Below are positions 17,939-27,522 of a DNA stretch of 64,000 nt, piece by piece (position 1 is the stretch's first letter; each line of letters starts with the position of its first letter). The notes under the pieces were generated by a model. It ran no database searches. It was not told the DNA's origin and was given only the letters and a program-made list of their open reading frames with translations. The stretch is from Martelella mediterranea (GTDB taxonomy: Bacteria; Pseudomonadota; Alphaproteobacteria; Rhizobiales; Rhizobiaceae): NCBI GenBank assembly GCA_003001975.1, contig PVUG01000001.1, positions 372,001 through 436,000 on the forward strand, read 5' to 3'. The position numbers and the translations under genes were made by a program.

Positions 17939-20900
17939 CTAATGGCTGATCGACGCGGCGTCATGCATCTCCGCATTGAGGCGCCGTTCCTCGTCGGCCT
18001 TCGGTTTGGAAAACCGCGCAAGCAGGAAATAGGCCACCGGCGTGACGTAAAGCGTGACGATGGTGGCAAGACCGAGCCCGCCGACGATCACCCAGCCAAG
18101 CGCGATGCGCGCTTCCGCCCCCGCACCGGATGCCAGCACCAGCGGAATGCCGCCGAGCACGGTGGAGATCATCGTCATCATCACCGGCCGCAGGCGCAGC
18201 ATGGTGGCATGCTCGATGGCATCGCGCACGCTTTCGCCGCGGTCGCGCAGCTGATTGGCGAATTCGACGATCAGAATGCCGTTCTTCGCCATCACCCCGA
18301 TCAACAGCACCAGACCGATCTGCGAATAGATGTTGAGGCTGGTATCGGTCAGCAGCATGGCAATGAAGGCGCAACCAATGCCGAAGGGCACGGTTGCAAG
18401 AATGATCAGCGCGCTCCACACGCTCTCGAACTGGGCGGCCAGAACCAGAAAGACGATGATGAGCGCAAAGCCGAACACCATCTCCATGCCCGATGCGTTT
18501 TCATCGAGCGCTGCGGCCTCCGCCTGCGCCTCGACGTGGGCGCCCGGCGGCAACAGCGGTTCGGCCAGTTCCAGCAGCCGCTGATAGGCATCGCCCAGCG
18601 CCACGCCGGGTGCGAGGCTCGACGACAGCGAGACGGCGGCCTGCTGCTGCTCGCGTTCCAGCGTCGGGGCAATCGACTTTTCCTCCAGCGTGGCAATGGT
18701 CGACAGCGGCACGATGCGGCCATCGCCGGTACGCAGGAAAATATTCCTCAAATCGCCGGGATCGTCGACCTTCCTGGTATCGGCGCGAAGCTGGACATCA
18801 TAGGATTCCCCGTCGATGAACACCTCCCCGACGGACCGGCCGTCGAGCATCGCCATCAGCGCCTGCGAAAGACCGCCGATATCGATACCGAGATCGGCCG
18901 CGCGCCGCCGGTCGAGGGTGAGCGAAAGCTGCGCCTGGGTCGCGTCTTCGGAAAGCCGCGGCGCGTCAAACATCGGATCGGTTTCCATGGCTTCAACCAG
19001 CGCCGTCGCCGCCTCGCTCAACCGCGCGTGGCTGGAGCCGACAAGGGCCACGGAAAGCCCGTTGCCGGCACCGCGAATATTGAGCGAATTCGGCTGGAAG
19101 GCGAAGGCCTGCACGGCCGGAATGCTGCCCGCTGCCGCATTCACATCCCGGGCAATCTGATCCTGCGTGCGGTCGCGGTCAGCCCAGGGCGCCAGCGACA
19201 TCACCACGAAGCCGCTGTTTGTGTTGTTGCCAAAACCCGAAATCGAGAAGATGCTTTCAATCTCGCCGCTCTCAATCAGCGGCTGAAGCTTCTCCTCGAC
19301 CTGCTGGATGCGGTCTCGCGTATAATCAAGACTGACGCCCTGCGAGGCGGAAACCCGCATCATCAGCATCGACCGGTCTTCGCGCGGCAACAGTTCCGTG
19401 GTCAGATTGGCATAGGCAAGATAGGCCCCGAAGATCAAAAGTGCTGCAAGCGACAGCAGCACCAGCGGCGCGGCCAGCACCCAGCGCAGCGTGACGGCAT
19501 AGACACGGGCAAACAGCATGCCCAGCCGTGCGATTGGCCCCGGTCTGGTATCCTTGTGCTGCACCAGAATGCGCGAAGCCAGCATCGGGCAGAGCGTCAA
19601 CGCCACGAAAGACGACAGCATCACCGCGAAGGCGAGCACGAATCCGAACTCTCGAAACAGACCGCCCGCCTGCCCCGGCAGAAACGAAAGCGGCACGAAA
19701 ACGGCGGCCAGCGTTGCCGTGGTGGTGATGACGGCGAAGAACACCTGCCGGGTGCCGAGAACCGCTGCTGCGCGCGGGCCCATGCCGCCAGCGCGCAGGC
19801 GCACGATGTTTTCCAGCACCACGATCGCATCGTCGACCACCATGCCGGTCGCCAGCACGATGGCCAGCAGGGTGAGGATATTGACGGAAAAGCCGGCGAC
19901 ATAAATGGCGGCCAGCGTGCCCACCAGCGCCACCGGCAGGGTGATTGCCGGAATGATGGTCGCGCGCCAGTCGCGCAGGAAAACATAGATGATGGCAACC
20001 ACGATCAAGGCCGCAAGCAGCAGCGAACGAACGACCTCCTCGATCGAGCCGGAGATGAACACGGCATCGTCGCTCGAAACCCGGATGGTGGTGCCTTCGG
20101 GCAGATTGGGCGCGATCTCGGCAACGACCCGGTGCACACCTTCGGAAATTTCCAGCGTATTCGACTTGGCCTGCCGGATGATCCCCAGACCGATGCCCGG
20201 CTGCCCGTTATAGCGCAGCGCCGTTGCGGCGGTGTCGGGGCCGAAGACGACGGTGGCGACATCGCCGAGATGAACATTTTCGGCCACTCGGATATCGGCA
20301 AATTCCTGCGGCGTGGTGACATCCGCGGTGGCGCGCACGCCAAGCGCCTGGGTGGTGCTGGTCAGCGACCCGGCCGGCACATCCCAGGAAATATCGGACA
20401 GCGCAGCCGTCAGGTCCGTCACCGAAAGACCGCGGCTTGCAAGCGCTGCCTGATTGATATCGATACGGAAGATCTTTTCCCGTTCGCCATAGACAGCGAC
20501 ATCGGCCACACCGGGGACGGCGGCAAAGCGGTCCTCGATCTCGTCTTCGACCAGCACCGTCAGGTCGTCAATGTCGAGCGTGGACGAGGTGATTGCCAGC
20601 CGCACCACCGGCTGGGAGTCTGAATCCGCCTTGACGATGCGCGGCTCGTCGGCATCGTCCGGCAATTGCCCCTCGACTCGGCCGACGGCATCGCGCACAT
20701 CCATCGACGCGACATTGATATCCGTGTCCTTGCTGAATTCCAGCGTCACCCGGCTCGAACCGGTGTTGGAGCGCGACGACATCGACTGCAGACCGGGCAC
20801 ACGCGCAACCGCGCCTTCGATGACATTGGTCACCTCGCGGTCGACCGTCTCGGGCGCTGCGCCTGAAAAATTGGTGCGCACGGTAATCACCGGCTGGTCG

Positions 20901-21136
20901 ACATCGGGCAGTTCGCGCACCTCGACGCCGAAAAAGGCTGCAAGGCCGGCCACCAGGATCAGTGCGTTGAACACCGCCGCGAGAATCGGACGGCGCACGA
21001 AAAGCGCGGTAAAGCCATGCTCGCTCTCATGCTCGGCAATCGCCTTTGCCGCCTCGCTGCGCGCATCGTCAGCCTCGGGAACGGTGTTTTTTTCGTCGGA
21101 GGGGAGATTGTCGTTTTCGCGGTCGTTGTCGCTCAT
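17939..21136 (-). CDS. RND-family efflux pump, inner-membrane subunit
   Basis: A 1065-residue AcrB/MdtB-type proton-driven exporter. The first transmembrane helix (RRPILAAVFNALILVAG) is preceded by an unusual acidic, hydrophilic extension of about 40 residues. Periplasmic porter domains follow. Helix 4 contains the proton-relay pair in GMVVDDAIVVLEN (Asp 435 and Asp 436). A second porter domain and six C-terminal helices complete the protein (GVMAKNGILIVEFANQLRD in helix 10). The start overlaps the stop of the adaptor gene by four bases (ATGA). No outer-membrane factor gene is adjacent. Substrates could be drugs, detergents or metals and are not predictable. Confidence 0.95.
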   Translation of the reverse strand: MSDNDRENDNLPSDEKNTVPEADDARSEAAKAIAEHESEHGFTALFVRRPILAAVFNALILVAGLAAFFGVEVRELPDVDQPVITVRTNFSGAAPETVDREVTNVIEGAVARVPGLQSMSSRSNTGSSRVTLEFSKDTDINVASMDVRDAVGRVEGQLPDDADEPRIVKADSDSQPVVRLAITSSTLDIDDLTVLVEDEIEDRFAAVPGVADVAVYGEREKIFRIDINQAALASRGLSVTDLTAALSDISWDVPAGSLTSTTQALGVRATADVTTPQEFADIRVAENVHLGDVATVVFGPDTAATALRYNGQPGIGLGIIRQAKSNTLEISEGVHRVVAEIAPNLPEGTTIRVSSDDAVFISGSIEEVVRSLLLAALIVVAIIYVFLRDWRATIIPAITLPVALVGTLAAIYVAGFSVNILTLLAIVLATGMVVDDAIVVLENIVRLRAGGMGPRAAAVLGTRQVFFAVITTTATLAAVFVPLSFLPGQAGGLFREFGFVLAFAVMLSSFVALTLCPMLASRILVQHKDTRPGPIARLGMLFARVYAVTLRWVLAAPLVLLSLAALLIFGAYLAYANLTTELLPREDRSMLMMRVSASQGVSLDYTRDRIQQVEEKLQPLIESGEIESIFSISGFGNNTNSGFVVMSLAPWADRDRTQDQIARDVNAAAGSIPAVQAFAFQPNSLNIRGAGNGLSVALVGSSHARLSEAATALVEAMETDPMFDAPRLSEDATQAQLSLTLDRRRAADLGIDIGGLSQALMAMLDGRSVGEVFIDGESYDVQLRADTRKVDDPGDLRNIFLRTGDGRIVPLSTIATLEEKSIAPTLEREQQQAAVSLSSSLAPGVALGDAYQRLLELAEPLLPPGAHVEAQAEAAALDENASGMEMVFGFALIIVFLVLAAQFESVWSALIILATVPFGIGCAFIAMLLTDTSLNIYSQIGLVLLIGVMAKNGILIVEFANQLRDRGESVRDAIEHATMLRLRPVMMTMISTVLGGIPLVLASGAGAEARIALGWVIVGGLGLATIVTLYVTPVAYFLLARFSKPKADEERRLNAEMHDAASISH

Positions 21137-22269
21137 GACGCCGTCTCCGCCACGCCGCCGGCACCGGCACCATTGGCAATATCGCTCACGGAAGCGCCTT
21201 CCCGCAGGCGCTGGATACCCTCGATGATCACCAGATCGTTTTCGTCGAGCACGGCATCGACCAGCACCACATCGGGATCACGCTGGATGATGCGCACACG
21301 GGTCTTGGTCGATTGCCCGTCGACAAGCTGCCAGACATAGGCGCCGTTGGAATCCCACTGGATCGCCAGCGGATCGACGGCCGGATAGACATCGCCGGGA
21401 AACCGCATCGATACATCGAAGGACATGCCGGCGCGCAGGGCATCGTCGTCATTGTCGAGCCGCGCGCGCACCATGAAGGTCCGGCTTGCCGCATCGATAC
21501 GGTTGTCGACGGCCTGCACCTCGCCCTCGAACACCTGCTGCGGCGCCGAGACCAGGCTGGCCTCGACCGGCGCGCCGGACCGGACGGCAGTGGCAAAACG
21601 CTCCGGCACCGGGAAATCGACAAGGATCGAGGAGCGATCGTCGATGGTGACGATTTCCGAAGACGTGGTGACATAATCGCCGACATTCACCCCGACAATG
21701 CCGGCCACGCCATCGATGGGCGCGACGATACGGCGGCGTGACAGCGCCAGTTCGGCCGATTTGAGGTCGAGTTCGGCCGACCGCTGATCGATCTCGGCAT
21801 TATAGACTTCCAGATCGGAAATCGCCGACTTGATACGGCGGTTGACCTCGGCCTGACGGGTTGCGCTTTCAAGCGCCACCTGCGCCAGATCGCGGGCCAG
21901 CACCTGTTCGCGATCATCGAGAACAGCAATGGTATCGCCCTGCTCGACCGTATCGCCGGAGGTTATCAGCAGTTCGGTGATGGTGCCGGATTCCTCGGGC
22001 AGCACGGTCACCGAACGGATCGCCTCACCGCTGCCGATGGCCGTCAGTTCATCATTGACGGTTCCCGTTGTCACCGGGGCGGACACCACCTGTATGCCGC
22101 CGCGCGAAAACCCGCCGGCCGGACGACCGCCGCCACCGCCGGCTGCCGGCGCATCCAGAATGCCGTAGGACACCAGCACGGCCCGCCCGCCGGGCGCCAG
22201 AAAAAGCCAGGCTGCAGACCCGATTGCCAGAACACACACACTGACAGCAACCTGTTTGTAGAAACGCAT
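21133..22269 (-). CDS. RND efflux periplasmic adaptor (membrane fusion protein)
   Basis: This 378-residue adaptor has an N-terminal membrane anchor (MRFYKQVAVSVCVLAIG), a Gly-rich linker, and a first lipoyl half (VLPEESGTITELLITSGDTV then QGDTIAVLDD). An alpha-helical hairpin of heptads follows (about residues 135-185). The second lipoyl half is IVAPIDGVAGIVGVNVGDYV, and a beta-barrel leads to the C-terminus. It bridges the RND pump to an outer-membrane channel. The start at ATG 22269 is preceded by GGGGA. An in-frame start at 22374 adds 35 residues without an anchor. First gene of a two-gene operon; the divergent neighbour is the UvrD/PcrA helicase. Confidence 0.93.
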   Translation of the reverse strand: MRFYKQVAVSVCVLAIGSAAWLFLAPGGRAVLVSYGILDAPAAGGGGGRPAGGFSRGGIQVVSAPVTTGTVNDELTAIGSGEAIRSVTVLPEESGTITELLITSGDTVEQGDTIAVLDDREQVLARDLAQVALESATRQAEVNRRIKSAISDLEVYNAEIDQRSAELDLKSAELALSRRRIVAPIDGVAGIVGVNVGDYVTTSSEIVTIDDRSSILVDFPVPERFATAVRSGAPVEASLVSAPQQVFEGEVQAVDNRIDAASRTFMVRARLDNDDDALRAGMSFDVSMRFPGDVYPAVDPLAIQWDSNGAYVWQLVDGQSTKTRVRIIQRDPDVVLVDAVLDENDLVIIEGIQRLREGASVSDIANGAGAGGVAETAS

Positions 22270-22413
22270 CAATGTCCCCGGTTTGAAAAAGCCGTCGAAA
22301 ACGCCGCAGCGGAAAATATGGCTGGAAGTATCCAGATCACCCGACGCACTGCAAGCTGTGGAATGAAACCTCACAGAATTGTAATGTTCAACGGTGTGAT
22401 TTGTCTGATTTTA

Positions 22414-22429
22414 CACGTTTTTGGACGTG
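22414..22429. promoter_or_regulatory. Inverted repeat in the efflux/helicase divergent promoter region
   Basis: CACGT (22414-22418) and ACGTG (22425-22429) form a small dyad within the 243-base AT-richer spacer between the adaptor and helicase genes. It is a possible operator for efflux control. No regulator gene is adjacent, so the assignment is weak. Confidence 0.25.
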
Positions 22430-22512
22430 GAAATGCGGTCGAGCTGTGCATATTTTGTTCTCAGTTCAGCGTGCACCTTCACCTTTGCGTTTCAACTCAC
22501 TAGATTGACGCC

Positions 22513-24963
22513 ATGATTCAGGGCCACGACGACATACCGTTTTTCGATGATGACGATGAACCGCGCAAACCGGAGGGCAACGCCGCGCCGGCGCAGCAGG
22601 GTGGGCTTGCCGCCCGCGCCATGGCGGCACGGCGCGCACCGGCGCCACCGGATTATCTCAACGGCCTGAACCCCGAGCAGCGCGACGCTGTCGAGACCAT
22701 TGACGGTCCGCTTCTGGTGCTGGCCGGTGCGGGAACAGGCAAGACCCGGGTGCTGACCACACGGATTGCCCATATTCTCGCATCCGGACGGGCCTATCCC
22801 AGCCAGATTCTGGCCGTGACCTTCACCAACAAGGCCGCGCGCGAGATGAAGGAGCGCATCGGCATTCTCGTCGGCGGCGCGGTTGAAGGCATGCCCTGGC
22901 TCGGCACGTTCCACTCCATCGGCGTCAAGCTCTTGCGCCGCCATGCCGAACTTGTCGGGCTGAGGTCAGACTTCACCATTCTCGACACCGACGATGTCAT
23001 CCGCCTGATCAAGCAGCTTATCCAGGCCGAGGGGCTGGATGACAAGCGCTGGCCCGCGCGGCAGTTCTCCGCGATGATCGATGGCTGGAAGAACAAGGGA
23101 CTGACACCGGAGCTTATCCCGGAAGGTGACGCCCGCGCCTTTGCCAATGGCCGCGGCCGCCAGCTTTATCAGGCTTATCAGGACCGGCTGAAGACGCTGA
23201 ATGCCTGCGATTTCGGCGATCTTCTGCTGCACCCGATCCGGCTTTTCCGCGAGAACCCGGATATCCTGAAGGAATATCACCGCCGCTTCCGCTACATTCT
23301 GGTGGACGAGTATCAGGACACCAATACTGCGCAATATATGTGGCTCAGGCTTCTGGCCCAGCGCCCCGGCGATGATGACGGTCCGGTCAACATCTGCTGC
23401 GTCGGTGACGACGACCAGTCGATCTATGGCTGGCGCGGCGCCGAAGTCGACAATATCCTGCGTTTCGAGAAGGATTTTCGCGGCGCCAAGGTCGTGCGGC
23501 TGGAGCGCAATTATCGCTCCACCGCCCATATTCTGGGAGCTGCCGGCAAGCTGATCGCGCATAATGACGGGCGGCTCGGCAAGACCCTTTTCACCGAACG
23601 TTCCGATCCGGATGATGACAAGGTTCAGGTCCATGCCGCCTGGGATTCCGAAGAGGAAGCCCGCGCCATCGGCGAAGAAATCGAGCAGCTGCAGCGCAAT
23701 GGCGAACTCTTGAACGACATGGCCATTCTGGTGCGCGCCTCCTTCCAGATGCGCGAATTCGAGGACCGGTTTGTCACGCTCGGCCTCAATTACCGGGTCA
23801 TCGGCGGCCCGCGCTTTTACGAAAGGCTTGAAATCCGCGACGCGATGGCGTTTTTCCGGCTCACCTGCCAGCCCGCCGACGATCTGGCGCTGGAGCGGAT
23901 CATCAACACGCCGAAGCGCGGCCTGGGCGATGCCAGCGTGCGCAAGATCCACGACTACGCCCGCGCCCGCAATATCCCCATGCTGGCCGCCGCCCGCGAG
24001 ATGATCGATACCGACGAACTGAAGCCGAAGCCGCGCAAGGCGCTGTTCGATGTGGTCACCCAGTTCACCCGCTGGCAGGAACTTCTCGAGACCACGCCGC
24101 ATACCGAGCTTGCAGAAATCATTCTGGAGGAGAGCGGCTATACCGAGATGTGGCAGAACGACCGTTCGGCGGAAGCCCCCGGCAGGCTTGAAAACCTGAA
24201 GGAGCTGATCCGCTCCATGGACGGGTTTGAAAGCATGCGCGGTTTTCTCGAACATGTCTCGCTGGTGATGGATGCCGACCAGAACGAGGACATGGACGCG
24301 GTCTCGATCATGACGCTGCATTCGGCCAAGGGACTGGAATTCAAGACCGTGTTCCTGCCCGGCTGGGAGGAAGGCCTGTTTCCCCACCAGCGCGCGCTGG
24401 ATGAAAGCGGCCGCGCGGGCCTCGAAGAGGAACGCCGTCTCGCCTATGTCGGGCTGACGCGGGCGAAACGCATTTGCCACATCTGGTTCGTCTCGAACCG
24501 GCGCATCCATGGGCTGTGGCAATCGACCATGCCGTCGCGTTTTCTCGATGAACTGCCCGAAGACCATGTGGAGGTCGGCGAAACGGAAGTGTCCTACGGC
24601 GGCTATGGCCAGTCGCGCTTCGACCGGGCCCAGCCGTTTTCCAACACCTATGCCACTCCCGGCTGGAAACGCGCGCAGGAACACCGCACCGATGCCACCC
24701 GGGACAACTGGGGCACGCGCTCTGGTCATGCCGTCGAGCGCATCGGATATGGCGAAAGCGGGCCGCGCGGGCGCACGATCGAGGGCGAGCTCGTTGCCCG
24801 CAGCAGCGAAGAAACGCCGTCGCGTTTTTCGGTCGGCGACCGCGTTTTCCATATGAAGTTCGGCAATGGAAACATCGCGGCGATCGAAGGCAACAAGCTG
24901 ACCATCGACTTCGACAAGGCCGGTCAGAAACGGGTTCTCGACGGCTTTGTCAAACCGGCCTGA
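22513..24963 (+). CDS. ATP-dependent DNA helicase, UvrD/PcrA family
   Basis: An 816-residue superfamily 1A 3'-5' helicase. After an acidic low-complexity leader (residues 8-20) come the Q-motif (LNPEQRDAV) and Walker A, AGAGTGKT (71-78). TFTNKAAREM (Ia), LVDEYQDTN (II), DDDQSIYGWRGA (III), RLERNYRS (IV), TLHSAKGLEF (V) and YVGLTRAK (VI) follow. The C-terminus has a Tudor-like RNA-polymerase-interaction fold (GDRVFHMKFGNGNIAAIEG), as in PcrA/UvrD. Roles include nucleotide-excision and mismatch repair and removal of RecA or stalled polymerase. Whether it should be called uvrD or pcrA cannot be decided from the sequence alone. Confidence 0.95.
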   Translation: MIQGHDDIPFFDDDDEPRKPEGNAAPAQQGGLAARAMAARRAPAPPDYLNGLNPEQRDAVETIDGPLLVLAGAGTGKTRVLTTRIAHILASGRAYPSQILAVTFTNKAAREMKERIGILVGGAVEGMPWLGTFHSIGVKLLRRHAELVGLRSDFTILDTDDVIRLIKQLIQAEGLDDKRWPARQFSAMIDGWKNKGLTPELIPEGDARAFANGRGRQLYQAYQDRLKTLNACDFGDLLLHPIRLFRENPDILKEYHRRFRYILVDEYQDTNTAQYMWLRLLAQRPGDDDGPVNICCVGDDDQSIYGWRGAEVDNILRFEKDFRGAKVVRLERNYRSTAHILGAAGKLIAHNDGRLGKTLFTERSDPDDDKVQVHAAWDSEEEARAIGEEIEQLQRNGELLNDMAILVRASFQMREFEDRFVTLGLNYRVIGGPRFYERLEIRDAMAFFRLTCQPADDLALERIINTPKRGLGDASVRKIHDYARARNIPMLAAAREMIDTDELKPKPRKALFDVVTQFTRWQELLETTPHTELAEIILEESGYTEMWQNDRSAEAPGRLENLKELIRSMDGFESMRGFLEHVSLVMDADQNEDMDAVSIMTLHSAKGLEFKTVFLPGWEEGLFPHQRALDESGRAGLEEERRLAYVGLTRAKRICHIWFVSNRRIHGLWQSTMPSRFLDELPEDHVEVGETEVSYGGYGQSRFDRAQPFSNTYATPGWKRAQEHRTDATRDNWGTRSGHAVERIGYGESGPRGRTIEGELVARSSEETPSRFSVGDRVFHMKFGNGNIAAIEGNKLTIDFDKAGQKRVLDGFVKPA

Positions 24964-25069
24964 GCACGCCCTCAAAAAGGCCCGGAGGGACACCGCATCT
25001 CCCTCCCCCTTGCAATTTTCCTAGCATAAATGCAATTTCTCTAATGTAATGTTTACCTGTTATTATGTC

Positions 25070-25083
25070 GTGTAAGCTTACAC
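25070..25083. promoter_or_regulatory. Perfect 14-bp palindrome ahead of the GGDEF/EAL gene, candidate operator
   Basis: GTGTAAGCTTACAC is a perfect 14-base dyad, 76 bases before the start codon, set in an unusually AT-rich stretch of about 100 bases. It has the form of a dimeric helix-turn-helix operator. The cognate regulator is unknown and no regulator gene is adjacent. Confidence 0.4.
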
Positions 25084-25158
25084 ATGGATTACTTTTGGTT
25101 GTTCGCCCACTGATTTATTACGCACCGCCACATCCGACCGCAAAAGGCCACCGATAAT

Positions 25159-27462
25159 ATGAAGATGGCAACACGAAAGGTGCGAAGATTCGACAAACGT
25201 GTTGCCGGTATCGCGTTGGCCGCTTTCGTGTTCGCTTCGTCTACAGCCACGCAGTTATACGCGCAGACATCGCTTCCGCCCTTCGCCGATATCTTCAGCA
25301 ACAGCCCGGTTGCGATGTTGCTGATCGACCCGATCAGCGGGGATATCCTGGCAGCAAACGATGCCGCACAGTCGCTCTATGGCTGGACATCAAAGGAATT
25401 CAGGAACCTTTCCATCTCCGAACTGAACCAGTTGCCCAGAGAAAAGATCATGGCGCTGATGGAAGAGGTAAGTCTGGACGAGCAGCATTATTTTCTGTTC
25501 CCCCATCGCTTTCAGGATGGTTCCGTCCATACGATGCGCATCTTCTCGTGGCCGATCACGGTTCAGGACCGGACAGCACTTTTGTCGATTGTCTCCGAAG
25601 CCAGGGATGTAAGAACGGGCGGTGAACCGTTGGCAGCCTATTCCTCGAACCTGGTGGAAGCCGTTCGCCGGAAATCCACGGAACTGCAACACACATCCGG
25701 CCTGCTGAACCTGACCCTGATTGCCGCAATTGCGGTGCTTTCCGGCATTATCGTCATTCTGGCCCTCGTCCTCGTGCGCGGTCGTCGGCTCGTCAACGCC
25801 CTCAGCCGTCAGCACCTTCTGCTGCGCGTGGTCATCGACGCGATACCGGACCAGATCTATTTCAAACGGCCGAACGGCACGCTGGAAGCTTGCAATCAGG
25901 CGGCAGCCGCATTCATCGGCATGCCGGCGGAAACGATCGTCGGCAAGACCGACAGGGAGATTTTCGGCCAGACCAACGACGCGCTGTTGATGCAGCAGGT
26001 CTTCAGCGACGTCAACGATGAGGGCAAGCTGATCAATCAGGGCGAGGTCACCAATCCGGCAGGCCGCAAATATACGCTTGAGATGATCAAGGCGCCCGTG
26101 ATCGATGCCCGTGGCGAACGGCTCGGATCGGTCAGCGTCTGGCGGGATGTCACCGAACGCCGGCGGACGGAAGCCCGGATCGAAATGCTCGCCTATTACG
26201 ATCCGCTGACAAAACTTGCCAACCGCACAAAGGCGCAGGAGGTTCTTGTCGGGCTGCTGGCAACCCACAGGGTCAGTCATCAGTATATGGCGATTGCCAT
26301 CTTCGACCTCGACAATTTCGCGGCCATCAACTCGATTTTCGGTCACGCGATCGGTGATGCGCTGTTGAGAACCACAGGACGACGAATGTGTGACAATATC
26401 GATCCCGGCTGCTTTACGGCGCGGCTTTCCAGCGACGAGTTCGTCGTGTTTCTGACCACGCTTGGCAGCAGCGAAGAGACAGCGCGGACAGCCGCCCACA
26501 AGAAGATCGAACGGCTGCACAGCCTTCTGTCGCGCCAGACCTTCATCAACGGCAACCAGATCACTCCGAGCACCAGTGCAGGCGCGGTTCTGGTCATGCC
26601 GAATTCGAAAGGGGCATCTGAACATTTGCGGCATGCCGATCTGGCCATGCACAACGCAAAATCGCACGGGCGCGGCAGCATCACATGGTTTCATGACGGC
26701 ATGGTCCAGGACCTTGTCGCCCGGTTCGATGTTGAAACCGCGCTGGAACAGGCGCTGCAGCATGGCGGCCTCAGGCTCTTTCTCCAGCCCAAGGTGATCG
26801 ACGGCGCACCCGGACGGCATTTCGAGGTCCTGCTGAGGCTTGATCACCCGGAGCGTGGCATTATCGAGCCGGGACGCTTTATCGACATTGCCGAGGCGAC
26901 GGGACTGATTGTTCCCATCGGCGCCTGGGTGCTGGAAGAAGCCTGCAAATTGCTGGCCGAACATGACGACCTGCATCTCGCCGTCAACGTTTCGGTACGC
27001 CAGTTTCTCAGGGAAAGCTTCATCGACGATGTTGCAGCGCTGCTCGAGACCTATCAGTTCGATCCGGAACGGCTGACGCTGGAGATGACGGAAAGCCTGA
27101 TGATCGCCAATTTCGACCTGGCCCTTTCGCAGCTCAGGAAAATCCGGGATATGAAGATCAGGCTGTCGATCGACGACTTCGGGACAGGGTATTCCGCGCT
27201 TGTCTATCTGAAACAGTTTCCACTGAACGAACTCAAGATCGACAAGACCTTCATCGCCGGCGTACCGCATGACAGCAACGACACCTCGCTGGTTGAACTG
27301 ATCATCACCATGGCGCATCATCTGGGTATCTCGATCGTGGCCGAAGGGGTGGAAACCGTTGAACAGGCAGCATGGTTGCGCGCACATGGCTGCGAGGGCC
27401 TTCAGGGGTTCCTGTTCAGCCGGCCTCAACCGGCCGACCATTATCTGACGCCGCCGCAATAA
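25159..27462 (+). CDS. Membrane-bound PAS-PAS-GGDEF-EAL protein, probably c-di-GMP phosphodiesterase
   Basis: A 767-residue sensor. The N-terminal signal or anchor (IALAAFVFASSTATQLYA) precedes a PAS domain (residues about 45-130). A transmembrane helix (LIAAIAVLSGIIVILALVLV, about 188-207) leads to a second PAS (about 225-335), GGDEF (about 345-500) and EAL (about 530-760). The GGDEF signature is degenerate (RLSSDEFVV), so cyclase activity is doubtful. The EAL motif reads EVLLRL. The remaining catalytic residues are intact: NVSVRQF, LEMTESL, SIDDFGTGYS, LKIDKTF, AEGVET and LQGFLFSRP. It most likely degrades c-di-GMP, with the GGDEF domain acting as a GTP sensor. ATG 25159 lies six bases before a second in-frame ATG. 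Confidence 0.92.
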   Translation: MKMATRKVRRFDKRVAGIALAAFVFASSTATQLYAQTSLPPFADIFSNSPVAMLLIDPISGDILAANDAAQSLYGWTSKEFRNLSISELNQLPREKIMALMEEVSLDEQHYFLFPHRFQDGSVHTMRIFSWPITVQDRTALLSIVSEARDVRTGGEPLAAYSSNLVEAVRRKSTELQHTSGLLNLTLIAAIAVLSGIIVILALVLVRGRRLVNALSRQHLLLRVVIDAIPDQIYFKRPNGTLEACNQAAAAFIGMPAETIVGKTDREIFGQTNDALLMQQVFSDVNDEGKLINQGEVTNPAGRKYTLEMIKAPVIDARGERLGSVSVWRDVTERRRTEARIEMLAYYDPLTKLANRTKAQEVLVGLLATHRVSHQYMAIAIFDLDNFAAINSIFGHAIGDALLRTTGRRMCDNIDPGCFTARLSSDEFVVFLTTLGSSEETARTAAHKKIERLHSLLSRQTFINGNQITPSTSAGAVLVMPNSKGASEHLRHADLAMHNAKSHGRGSITWFHDGMVQDLVARFDVETALEQALQHGGLRLFLQPKVIDGAPGRHFEVLLRLDHPERGIIEPGRFIDIAEATGLIVPIGAWVLEEACKLLAEHDDLHLAVNVSVRQFLRESFIDDVAALLETYQFDPERLTLEMTESLMIANFDLALSQLRKIRDMKIRLSIDDFGTGYSALVYLKQFPLNELKIDKTFIAGVPHDSNDTSLVELIITMAHHLGISIVAEGVETVEQAAWLRAHGCEGLQGFLFSRPQPADHYLTPPQ

Positions 27463-27522
27463 AACCGGCGCCGGGCCGCGCCGCGCGTCGGCAATACGCA
27501 TACCGTTTTTGGGAGAAAACAC

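Noticed and set aside
17942-20623. A very long open frame (893 codons) antisense to the RND pump gene
   Set aside because: It is the mirror of a high-GC coding frame: His/Arg/Gln-rich, without domains or a ribosome site, while the opposite strand encodes a textbook RND protein.
22270-22512. SOS box upstream of the UvrD/PcrA helicase (GTTC-N7-GTTC expected in alphaproteobacteria)
   Set aside because: Only GTTC-N3-GTTC was found (about 22459), with the wrong spacing.
22966-24993. 675-codon frame antisense to the UvrD/PcrA helicase gene, and a 771-codon one antisense to the GGDEF/EAL gene (25390-27705)
   Set aside because: Both have the composition of antisense shadows and no recognisable domain; the forward genes show all family motifs.
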